From the NCBI GenBank assembly GCA_015680685.1, contig MNCI01026912.1, positions 626,781 to 657,933 of the forward strand: DNA of 31,153 nucleotides, read 5' to 3'. Every line of letters starts with the position of its first letter. Positions within the stretch are counted from its first letter, which is position 1. Positions 10,991 to 21,080 of this stretch are shown here, piece by piece. The position numbers were made by a program, and so were the translations under genes. The notes below the pieces were generated by a model that was given only the letters and a program-made list of their open reading frames with translations, was not told the origin of the DNA and ran no database searches. Source of the DNA: Gnetum montanum (lineage: Eukaryota > Streptophyta > Gnetopsida > Gnetales > Gnetaceae).

Positions 10991-12066
10991 TTCTCTTTCG
11001 GCCTAGTAAAAAATATTTGTTGAATTAAAGAAGTCATTATTTATTAAACTTATCCAAAGCATGGAATAACTTAAAGGGTTCATGAAATGACACGTGAACG
11101 TCCGCCGGCACGCGCCGTAACTTCGCTCGGAAGCAACGGACCGTGGCAACGGTTTTCCTTCCAGATTTTGTATTGAAACAGTGCTTGAAATTATTTTGTA
11201 ATTATATTCGAAATCCAGCGAGGTGGAACGGCAGCACCCAAGGCGTGCCTTGCTTTTATCGACGAATATAATAAAATCAGAATGCAATCGGAATAAAGCT
11301 AGAACCAGAAAGATGGACGTGGATATCCATAACTTTAGCTTCTGTGAGCCCCTTATTCTTTAAATGATTCCTGCTCTGAGCCAGCAGGAAAAGCTATTTT
11401 CTTTGGCGCACACAAAGATCGTCGATCCCGGCCTCTCGTTTGCATAAAATATCCTGCCAGTGGAATGCGGAATAATCTTCCATTCGCGATAGAATAATTG
11501 GCAGCGGAATCAAAATGCTCCTAGTGGAAAATGCTTTAACAGTAACGTACATCACGTCTTCCCTTCTCTCGCTATCAATCAACTGTAGCAGAAGCTATGC
11601 ACACATTCACCAATTTAGCTTCAAATAGCTTCATTTGATCTCGTGGAAATTTTCTGCGACGAAAAAAGCAAATTGTTCAAAACACAAAAGCATCAGTGAT
11701 TAATTTCTACTTTTGCTTACCTTACAGGTAACGGAATCTTTGCGAAACAAATAGCTATTCGGCAGCATAAATTGCAGTCCCGACAAAAGATGTACTAGAG
11801 TGTACATAATTTATCTAGCTATGAGTACGAAGATAAAAACGTACGTAATACTTTACAATGTAGATCTTGCTACCTGTGTGTATGAAATAATTTAAAGGGA
11901 ACTATTTACATGTGAATCGCTGGAAGGAGCTGCATCTTTTCATTTGAGTGTTCATTTTTCTGTCCTTCAGATGTAGTTCACCGATTCTTTGCGAAAGTGC
12001 TGGCAATTTGCGATCGTGAATGATGAACTTTTTCACGTTCTCAGTAAATTGTTACCTTTGAGCTCT
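10991..12066. other. 3' flank of the receptor-kinase gene
   Basis: No second gene is evident. A GC-richer, CpG-containing patch at about 11089-11160 stands out and includes a CACGTG at about 11090. A perfect 8-bp hairpin (TTCCTGCT / AGCAGGAA, loop of 7) lies at 11368-11390. The kinase 3' UTR must begin at 12066 and read downward; no canonical AATAAA was seen close to the stop, which is common in plants. Confidence 0.45.
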
Positions 12067-15000
12067 TTAGGTATTGTTTACCACATGTTTGCAGAACGGC
12101 TTGTGATCCGATTTGAAGTTGCAGTCTTCCATGGTGGCGGCATGCTTTGGAATTTGATGACGATGAGGCTTTAGATCCGCCGAGTGCTTCGAAGGAGAGT
12201 TAAGGTTTGGCTGCGCCTCGATGAGCATTTGCACAACTTCTCGCATAGTCGGCCTCGGATTCGGCGACTCACTGGTGCACCGCACCGCAATCTTCAAGGC
12301 ATGGATCATGCCGTCTTGGAATTGCTGGGAGATTCTGCGGTCCAGCACCTCCAAAGCCCCCTCCTTTGACACTACCTTTCGCGATATCCAGGAGACGATA
12401 TCTTTGTTATCGCCAAATTCTGGCTCCACGGGGCGCTGTCCTGTGATGAGCTCTAACAGAACCACCCCAAAGCTGTACACGTCGGACTTTTCCGTCACCT
12501 TGGAAGAATATGCGTACTCTGACCAAAAGAAAACGAAAACTGAAAAGTAAATGTTTACGGAATATCAATCTAAAGTTGTAAACGTATTTGCTGCATGACT
12601 GCATCTCAACGTAGAATTTTCGCCTACTTTACCTTACCACCGTATGCTGCGTTTAGTAGCCTTAATTTGAAATTTCCCTCGAACTGTAGTTTCAGTGAGT
12701 TCTCTACTTTGTAGTTTGTAGTTGTATCTACGCAGTTGTAATTTCTCATTTCAACTTTCGGATAATGATTTGGTGTAGACTCGATCGAAGCTCTACGGTT
12801 TTAGGTGCGACATGAACGTTCCTGGAGAAACACGATGACATGCGGAAACAGAAAACACGATTAAGCATGTTGACTTACGGATTTCTCCGCAAACATGCTC
12901 ATCTCCCGATTTCAAACCTAAGATTTATCTCTATTTTTCGCGGTTCCTAGTTTTCTTTTTGATTTTTTTCAAGAAATTTAAGCAGTGTTCGAAATCAATA
13001 ACAGCCTTACCACCTCATATTGAACTGATTCAACTAATCCAAATGCAAAATTTTCAAAAAATGAGTTATCGAATTATGCTTTTTCAATGCAAAATTTTCA
13101 AAGAAGAATTCTGCTTTTCCGGTTTTTGAATGATGCTCCTCAAATGCAATTTTTTCAAACACGCGTTGCAGTCATTAGGTAATGCTTTTCAAATGCAAAT
13201 AAAGTATTTCACCAATTCTGAGCCTGAGAATAACAATAGCTGAAAAAAATTTTGAATTTTGGAAGAGCACGCACCTGGAGCGATGTAGCCGTAAGTTCCA
13301 GCAATAGCAAGACTGGAGGACTCGCCGCGACCGCAGGCCTGGAGGATCTTAGCAAAGCCAAAATCCGCGACTTTGGCCTGAAAATCGGCATCGAGAAGAA
13401 TGTTGGTGGACTTGATGTCGCGATGGATGATAGGCGGGACGCAGTCATGGTGCAGGTACGCGAGACCGTTAGCCACGCCAAGTGCAATTTTATACCTTGT
13501 CGGCCAGTCCAAGGCGGGGCCGGTGCGACGGAGCGAGTCCCCCAGATTGCCATTGGGCATATACTCATAAACCAGCAGATTGGAGTCGCCGTTACTGAAG
13601 CAGCAGTAGAGCTTCACGATGTTCTTATGGCGGATGGTGCCCAAAGTCTCGACCTCAGCTCTGAGCTCGCGGATGACTTCGCTATGGCCGCCATTGCAGC
13701 CGCCTGCGTCTCTCTTCCCGGAGCAGAGCTTCTTCACGGCCACGGACTCGCCATTGCTGAGCTTGATGTGGTATACAACACCAGAACCTCCGCGGCCGAT
13801 TACGTGCTTTTCATCCATGAAGTCCAGGACTTCGTGCTCGTCGAAATTCAATTTATGGAAGAACTTCTTGTCCCAGAAGCCTCGTCTTTCAGTTGTTTCA
13901 GCCCCCTTTCTCCATCCGTTTCTGCTGCGGATGAGCATCGCAAGCAGTAGGCAAAGCACAATTGTGCCGCTGCTAATCCATCCGGCTATCCATCGCTGCT
14001 GGTACACGTCCGGTTTACTGTGCTCGCAAGCCGGCAGCGATGGGACACCGTCTGCGCAGAGATCGTGATTGAATTCAAAGCTTTTCTTCCCGGATGCCTC
14101 GTAGATGAGCTCCGGGGGGATCTTGCCTGTGAGCAAATTCCAGGAGAAATCCAGCGTGTTAAGCTTCAGCGACCCCAAGCTGTCTGGAATTTTCCCGGTG
14201 AGCAGGTTCCTCGAAAGATTGAGAGAATTCAGCACGCCGATGCCACCGAGCGATTCGGGAATCGGGCCGGAAAACTTGTTAGCGGCTAGATTCAGAACCG
14301 ACAGCATGGTGCAGCGCCCAATTTCGGGGGGAATTGGACCTGTGAGGTTGTTCTCCTGCAAAAGCAAACTATTCAGCGAGCCCAGCTTATCGATCTCCAC
14401 CGGAACAGGTCCCTCCAGCCGATTACCGCTTAGGTCGACTTTCACCAGCTTGGATAGGAACCGAATCTCCTTGGGTATCCTCCCGGAGAACTGGTTCCTC
14501 TGCAGATACAGCTCGGAAAGATTTCTGGCCTTGGCGATTTTGTTAGAAATCTCTCCTTGGAAGTTGTTGTAACTCAGGTCCATGATAGATAAATGCGCTA
14601 GCTGCCAGATGCCGGAGGGGATTTGGCCTTGGAACTGGTTCTTGTTCAGCCGGAAGCGCATCATGCGCTTACAGTTACCGTAAGACTCCGGGACGGTGCC
14701 GTTGAAGCGGTTGTCGAGGACGAGCAGGTTCATGAGAGTGGCATGTGCGTTGCAGAGGTTCGGAGGCAGCGGACCGGAAAGCATGTTCTGCGATACGTCG
14801 ATGTACAGGATGTCCGACCTTGCGCCGAGGGTGGCGGGAAGCGGGCCGGAAAACCGGTTATTATATAGAGAAATCCCCTGCAGCGAGCTGGAATTCCCGA
14901 AACCTTCGGGAATGGGGCCGGAGAGATTGTTGGAGTAGAGCTGGATGAACTGCAGCTTCCTGAGCTCGCCGAAGGCCGGAGGGATGTGGCCGGTAAGCGA

Positions 15001-15822
15001 CATATTGGAGGCATCAAAGTCCTGGAGATTGGAGAGATTTCCGAGCTGCGGGGGGATCTGGCCGTGCAGGCGGTTGCCGTAGAGCTCCAGGCGGTAGAGT
15101 TTCGGAAGCGACCCCAACTCCGGCAGTATCGTGCCGACCAAGGCATTCTCTGCGATTTCCAGGAGCTTGAGCTCGGTGAGGTTGGCGAAGGCCGCCGGAA
15201 TAGGGCCGAAGAAACTGCTGCGGGTGAGGTAGAGCCAATGGAGCTTCCGGAGCCTGAACAGCTCAGGAGGAATAGGCGCCGGCTGGAACGAGTTCATGCC
15301 CAGACACAGAGTTCCGAGGTTGGAGAGATTGGCAACGGAGACGGGAAACGGGCCGGTGAAAAGATTGAAGGAGACGTCGAGGAAGCTCAGCTGCGAGAAA
15401 GCGGAGAGATCCGGGATGGTGCCGTTGAGGTCATTGAAGCCGAGAGCGAGTGCTTCCAGGTGCGAACAGGCAAGGAAAGCTCTGGGAATAGGGCCGAACA
15501 GGTAGTTGTGGTCGAGTTCCAGGTTGGTGAGGTTGCGCAGGCTGCAAAACTCCACAGGGAGGCGCCCGCGGAGCGAGTTTCCGTGAAGATCCACGTGCAC
15601 CACGCTGCCTTCATCGTTGCAGGTAATTCCGCGCCACCGGCAGGGGCTGGGATCGGGTCCTGCCACCCAGTCGCGCAGCGCCTGCGTCGGATCCTCCAGA
15701 ATGTCCTTCACTCTTAGCAAAACGTCCATCTCTGTCTCCGCCGCCGCCGCCGTCGCCGTCAGAGAAAGCACAAGCGCGCACAGCGGCAGCACCACCTTCA
15801 TGTTCATCTTCTTGGTCAACAT
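12067..15822 (-). CDS. CEPR1-like: LRR receptor-like kinase, class XI, CEPR1/XIP1-like; join(12067..12518, 13275..15822)
   Basis: Plasma-membrane receptor kinase of 999 residues in two exons, no stops. Residues: signal peptide about 8-28; LRR N-cap 32-69 (Cys61, Cys68); 21 LRRs about 72-575; Cys pair 589/599; membrane helix about 611-631; kinase about 670-955 with GRGGSG 676-681, VAVK Lys697, HRD 800-802 (RD type), Asn807, DFG 820-822, APE 848-850; basic, His-rich tail. The LRRs read like Arabidopsis CEPR1 (966 aa): a GTIPDLSAFS-type repeat, ISNKIAKARNLSEL, and a kinase with IIHRDIKSTNILLD and MIHALKIAVRCTS. CEPR1 perceives C-terminally encoded peptides that signal nitrogen status and acts in vascular tissue; this ligand is inferred by family. 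The start at 15822 is the first ATG after the TATA box; Met7 is an alternative. PXY or HAESA-like relatives are less likely. Confidence 0.88.
12519..13274 (-). other. Single intron of the receptor-kinase gene (phase 1)
   Basis: 756 bp. On the minus strand the donor is CTCCAG|GTGCGTGC (exon ends at 13275) and the acceptor is a pyrimidine-rich run ending TTTTGGTCAG|AGTACGC (exon 2 starts at 12518). Joining restores one frame and completes Glu850 of the kinase APE motif, split after its first base. Without splicing, exon 1 reads through to a non-kinase tail and stops in the intron. A single kinase-domain intron is usual in class XI LRR receptor kinases. Confidence 0.9.
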
Positions 15823-15918
15823 TTGTGTGTCTTGTGGAAGCAGGGTCGAAAATGAGGGAAATTATGTGAAGGGGCGCATGTTTGTTTTGGGTTGCTTGCG
15901 GGTAGGAGACGCAGTGGG

Positions 15919-15925
15919 ATTTATA
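15919..15925 (-). promoter_or_regulatory. Probable TATA box of the receptor-kinase gene
   Basis: TATAAAT on the minus strand, 97 bp upstream of the ATG. This predicts transcription from about 15890 and a short leader of about 65-70 bases. Confidence 0.6.
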
Positions 15926-18181
15926 GGTGCCAGTCACGGAATCTGCGTTGAAAGTGAGCGAGAATGAGCATCGTGTTTACAGCCGACGAGTTTGGCTGCC
16001 AGTGCCGCCGGCTGCCAGTGCCTGTGCCTCCTCGTGGCTTTTGGCAATCATATTATGCGCCACCGCGATGGCCTTCCATTTCAGCGGGACCGCGCGCTTT
16101 GTGATTGCTTCTTTCTTTCTTTCATGGATGGGATGGGAATCATGAAATTCGCTCTTGTGTTTACTTTTTGTCCGGGGCAGCACTGCGGCATAAAGATGGG
16201 CTGATCAGTTTGGAGCGGATACCGTCCCGTCGTCCGCCGTTCCCGATTAAGGCACGGAGCAGACGAGTTAAAAGAGTGTTGATTCTGGGCTCTGTGTTCG
16301 CGATTGGCCAATGCAAAGATGCGCCTGGTCTAGATAAATGTTCGCGGCGTGTGAATTCTGGGAACACAACTACTAGTAGCACTTGGGTCGAATCGAGTCG
16401 AGTTGAGATGAGAGCGTACGAGTTAAAAAAGCATTGATCCGCAAGTTGCGCGTGCGGTAAACAATGCTGCGAATTTGACGGCCTCTGGCATAGTCATTCC
16501 CATTATGACGTGCTCCTTTTAAAAGCACAACGATCATCTTTGATGCCTTGTATATACAAACGATTGGATGTAGACACAATAAAGCACGCAAGGTCAATGT
16601 AAGCAGAGTCAAATGCAGGTAAAAGTACAAAATTGAGATTTGAGAAATATTGCGCCCGTGTAAATTCATATTCATTTCATTTCATAGTCATAGGAGGTGT
16701 TTGTACTAGGCATAGCTTTGCGATAGATAGCCAGTTCAACGACCAGTCGCTTGGAGTAGAACTTTTAGGGATCTGACTTCCGTCAGGGTAACTTTTATAA
16801 TAAATTTATTTTTAGACAGAAATAATTTTAGGTATAATTTTTCCAACTTTTAAATATAACTCATTCCGACTTTCGTGTAATTATTAAAACATCCCAATAT
16901 ATTTTCCAACTTTTTAAACACTAATATTAGGCTTTATACCTCAACGTGCAAAGTCTGGAGCAAACCAACTATGCTACAAGTTCTGCTCACTATCATTAAA
17001 ATTTTGCCGATTTTTCACGACGGATAGTGATCCCTACCCTATTTACGGCTAAAAAAAACCGATTAAACTGACTGCAAAATTACACACTCAAGATGCGAAA
17101 CATTGGGGCCGTGGCGATTCTGGGAATACAACTACTAGCCGGGTTAGGAACTGATTGTGATACGGACCTGTCTTGAATAGGATGGGAATTGGGAACCTTC
17201 TTTTGAGAGTATTTTATCTCGTAAATGCGTCACATTAACATCACTTTAGGGGCAGTAAACAGCATCGTCGTTGGTGGGGGAAAGATGTTGGGGACGGTAA
17301 GAGTATTATTATTTAACACAATAATTACGCACCTTTTCCATGGTGAGTCAAGGTCTTGTCGCAGGTGCAAAAGTCTACGCAAGTCTCCACTTAAGAAGCC
17401 TTGCCAAAAATGTGTGTATTGGTTGGCGTTTGAAGTGATCACAAGTGCTGATGCGTCCATCCACAAGTTTATGCTACCCTTTGCAATGACATTTATTACT
17501 AAAATCTTCGATCATGATGTTCCCTAACATTTGTTCCTTCGTTGTGGCAACTCTGTTGCAAAGGTTACGTGATCCTCATGTATCACTCCTTTTTTCTTCC
17601 TCTCTGACTTGGGTGCGATGTAATGCTCCGCTGGTGCTGCTGAGACACCTCGAATTCCCACCATGGTCCCACACATTTAATGCTTTTATAGCGCATTAAA
17701 ATGACACCGAAAGAGCTAGAACCCTGAAATTAAATTAAATTAAATTAAAAAAACGCATACAATTATATCCACCTTCAACGTGGAACAGCATCATTCCAAC
17801 AAGCTCGTTAGTTGAGTTCTAGAAAGAACTTTTATCTATAAGATTTACCGTGGTTTTGCAGGTAGTTGTCAACCTAATGTTAACTTTTCTTTTACATTTC
17901 AGTTTCACATCAATAATAGTAAAGTTGAGCAAATGCAAATTTTCAAATTTTATAGTAAGTATTAGATAAAATCAATGTATTGTTCAATAATGGGTTCTAA
18001 CAAATTTATGGTAAATGTAAAAGGCAAAAAAAAATTATTTGAAATGCATAAGATGTAACCAATGAAACTTAGAAGTTCACTATTTATTAGGTGTATTCAC
18101 ATTTTCATCAACAAGCTTCATTTGAGTTCACATCATCTTATAATAAAAAGTGGGGGTGTTGGAACCTAAAATAATTGAAAC
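15926..18181. other. Upstream/intergenic DNA, no gene seen
   Basis: The kinase promoter lies at the left. No convincing coding region elsewhere; frames at 17225-17699 are short and unrecognised. It contains a 22-bp direct repeat (ATTCTGGGAACACAACTACT and two more bases at 16355-16376; one mismatch at 17117-17138) and an AAATT repeat (17727-17746). The last part (about 18148-18181) holds a G-rich purine run followed by TGTTGGAACC, which may be the edge of an older LTR. Confidence 0.5.
17727..17746. repeat. (AAATT)4 microsatellite
   Basis: Four tandem AAATT units followed by an A run. Confidence 0.85.
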
Positions 18182-18186
18182 ATAGG
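18182..18186. repeat. Left target-site duplication (ATAGG)
   Basis: ATAGG directly before LTR B. The same five bases follow LTR D at 27781-27785. Five bp is the usual duplication size for plant gypsy integration. Confidence 0.8.
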
Positions 18187-19122
18187 TGATGAGTCCTGAT
18201 ATCAGACCCCGTTATCAGACCCCTGATATCAGGTATAAGATATCAGGTCTGATAAGTCCTAATATTGAACCCCTGATATCGAGTACCTGATATCGTAGCT
18301 TGGATACGATATCAGGTACCTGATATCGTAGCCTGGATACGATATCGAATACACAATATCTTGACTCCTGTGTGAGCCTATAAATACACATTTGGGCGCA
18401 CAGGAAGAGGCAGTAAGTTTTAGAGTCAGTTAGTGTTAGAGTAGAGTCTTTTTGTTAATTTTTTAGTTCATCTCAACCCTTTCCCCAATGCATGCCCGTA
18501 GTGTGATGATTGTAATTGTACGAAACCTTTATTCAAGTGTGACGTATTTGGATACACACATGACTGGTAATAAAGATCAAGTTTACTTCATCATTGCAGC
18601 ATTCACTTAGTTTTAATTGTTTACTGTTATTGTTATTTATTGCTTTCTTAATTAATATTTCTCTACTTTCATTTCCTATCCTTGTTATTAAACGCGGAAT
18701 GAGTATGACTTAATCACGAGCATTTAAGTGTGACTACTTAGTATCCCAGTAATGTACCTAGGACATGTGCTTTGTTATCCTAGTAGTAGTACACAAGGTC
18801 CAAGATGTGTACGAATGATTAAGGACATATGCTCATCGCACTTAGGCTAGCTTAGATTCTCTTCTCTCATCCCCTATTAGCTTAAACAAGTTATTTTCCA
18901 TTGCCTCTAGGAGTAGCACTAATTAGGAACACATCATACACCTCACTCTGGACTAAACCATATGTGACAAAGCAAATATTAGTCCAAGTGGTAAGACAGC
19001 GAACTACGATCAACGTATAACTATCTAGATACCACAACTAGCCCGTCTGCGGAGTTCGACTAGATCATGTGTGAACGCTCATATTTGTATGGTTGAGTGT
19101 AGGGGCACCTCACCACTCATCA
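18187..19122 (+). repeat. LTR B (outer 5' LTR)
   Basis: 936 bp, TGATGAGTC to ACTCATCA, so its ends form an 8-bp inverted repeat. TATA box 18379-18386; polyadenylation-like CAATAAAG family site near 18570; conserved CCAC...ACTAGCCCGTCTGC block near the 3' end. Compared with LTR D it has one extra 33-bp unit in the upstream array. Confidence 0.9.
18198..18386 (+). promoter_or_regulatory. LTR B promoter: 14-bp-phased GATATC array and TATA box
   Basis: Exact GATATC at 18198, 18225, 18239, 18275, 18289, 18308, 18322 and 18341; decayed sites at 18211 (GTTATC), 18261 (AATATT) and 18355 (AATATC). Steps: 13, 14, 14 | 22, 14, 14 | 19, 14 | 19, 14. The last site starts 24 bp before TATAAATA (18379). 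18308-18327 is a perfect 20-bp palindrome (GATATC-AGGTACCT-GATATC). 18289-18321 and 18322-18354 are a 33-bp tandem duplication. Confidence 0.75.
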
Positions 19123-19123
19123 T

Positions 19124-19141
19124 TGGTGTTGTTGTCAAAGA
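19124..19141 (+). other. Primer-binding site, tRNA-Asp type
   Basis: TGGTGTTGTTGTCAAAGA, one base after LTR B. Same position and type as 2684-2701. Its differences from the Athila-type tRNA-Asp site are all C-to-T or G-to-A, so it reads as a deaminated copy. Confidence 0.65.
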
Positions 19142-19255
19142 CGGTGCTAGTTATCTAGACTAGTTATATCATACAAGATCGCTGTAGCAAAGTATTCATG
19201 ATATATCATTTAGAAAAGAAATTAATTTCAACTAAGTCACACATGATTCACAACA

Positions 19256-21080
19256 ATGTCTCTCTCACAAGACTATGATAACACAACAACCAGTAAGGTA
19301 ATTCATTGGAGAACCAATGAGTTATACGATGATGAAGACGAAGTTTGGAGTACTCAATCTGATGTAGGGGTCTCCTATGTACATAAACAAAGACAACATT
19401 GTCCCAACTCACAAATTCATAACCTACCTAGTGATGATGAACCCCTGCTGGCCTCTAAGAGCCTAATCCATATACAAGAGGTTGTTCAAATATCCTGCCA
19501 GCATCGTAAGGAAAGTCGTCTACCTAGGCTTAATTTAAACAACTTTCCCAAATTTTCAAGAGGCTATGATTTAGACCCGCAACATCATTTACAAGCCTTC
19601 CATGATGCTTGTGTATGGAACAATATTGATAATGGGTGGCAAAAAATTAAGCTCTTTCCTATGACACTCATTGGCCAAGCAAAAGTACAGTACNCCGAGG
19701 AAAAGCTAATGTACCACATCATAGATGGGCTCCGTAATGAGACAAGGGAGACCCTAGGGATGTATGCCCCAGGTCAACTATACAAGCTACGAACCCACCA
19801 ATTTCAATAGCTTATCAAGCAGATAGCAAAGGAAGAAGGAGAAATGGCTAAATGGGAGAATGTTGAAAATCTCAACGAGACCAAAATCTCAATTTAACAA
19901 AGGTCCATAATCATGAAGAGGAGAAATCAACTCATCTCAAGGAGGTGGAACCATCTTTGCGAGTACAATAATCACTAGATGAAATTGAGGCAAAGATCAA
20001 TAAGATGATAGAATGGATACATGAAAATATGCCAACACTATTAGAGGTACAACCATGACGAACCAAGAAGTAGGACAGAACACCCTTAGACAATCAGAAA
20101 GAAGGGTTGAAGAGAATAAGAACTCAACTACTAATCATACGTATCAGTGTAACATTTGCCTATACGATCACCCCAAAGGTCAATGTCCAATCTTGTCACA
20201 TTTACATGAGCATTAGGGAAGAATGTTACATCCAAAGTTCATAAAAAAATACCGTGTTCAATCACAATGGCAAAGATCCCAGTCATGGGGGAGGCCACCC
20301 TCAAACTAGTCACACCCTTCATATCATCCGAACCCAAGCACTTATCAAGTTCAACATCCTGTTTCCCCAACCAGGTGAACATCCTCTATCTCACCACATC
20401 GTTATCATTCTCCTAAATACTATCAAACCATATCCTATCCAATAGGACCACCACCTCGTGTACCTTACGCTTCTCCTCAACCTCAATATTATCATCCTTC
20501 ACCTCCTTCTACATTGCCACCAGTTGTTCTAGAAGGTTTTGCACCATAGCACCAATCCACAAACATTACTTGTGCGGCTACTCTCAATCACAATGGAAAT
20601 CCTCCACAACATCGAAGGCGTCCCTTCTTTAGACATGACCGTAGAAAGGGATAGCGTAGTTCTAAGACCACTACATTCTCCCACTCAGCACAAGTTCAAC
20701 ACTATGATGCATCTTTCTCCTCGAACCCAATGCCTACCTTATCAGGGCCACCAATCAAAACTTCAACAACTATGGGGCCCAATGAATATAGCCACATAGG
20801 AAGACATACCAATCCTTGCATACCATCTTATAATCACGGGTGCCATAGTGGGTCAACTCCTTATCAGTTAACCACATCTTATAACTTTCCCCACTATGTC
20901 AACATTAATCAAGTGTGTGAACCCCAGTTTGGGCACATTCCAACCACCACATCAAAAGACACCCAATGGGTTGGAGATGACCAGGTCCCAATATTTCCAA
21001 CATGCATGGATTCCAACCTTCGATTTATTAATTCTCGCCATGATCAAAAGTTTAGTTATGGGGGATATCCTCCATTCTAA
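19256..21080 (+). pseudogene. Retrotransposon gag, internal 1, broken
   Basis: Begins at ATG 19256 (MSLSQDYDN). Capsid-like core at about 19560-19800 (HHLQAFHDA, KLFPMTLIGQA, then HIIDGLRNETRET and APGQLYKL). Intact zinc knuckle CNICLYDHPKGQC at 20148-20186, of the C-x2-C-x3-H-x4-C type common in plant retroelements. Pro/Tyr/His-rich tail with an Arg-rich patch (QHRRRPFF), ending SYGGYPPF with stop at 21078-21080. At 19694 an undetermined base (N) coincides with a loss of about 200 bases relative to element A (3560-3770). Several frameshifts and stops; not translatable as one protein. Confidence 0.7.

Noticed and set aside
8753-12066. 3' LTR of element A between ORF2 and the kinase gene
   Set aside because: I searched by eye for the purine tract, TGATGAGT start, TATAAATAC and the conserved LTR 3' half and found none.
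13189-13274. Unspliced 877-codon reading of kinase exon 1
   Set aside because: It runs past a good donor site into intron sequence and stops before the rest of the kinase domain; the two-exon model restores APE and the C-lobe.
13252-15717. Long open frames antisense to the kinase exon (for example 13252-13950 and 14986-15717 plus strand)
   Set aside because: They are the complement of a GC-rich, leucine-repeat coding exon, which leaves antisense frames open; composition is low-complexity and no domain is recognisable.
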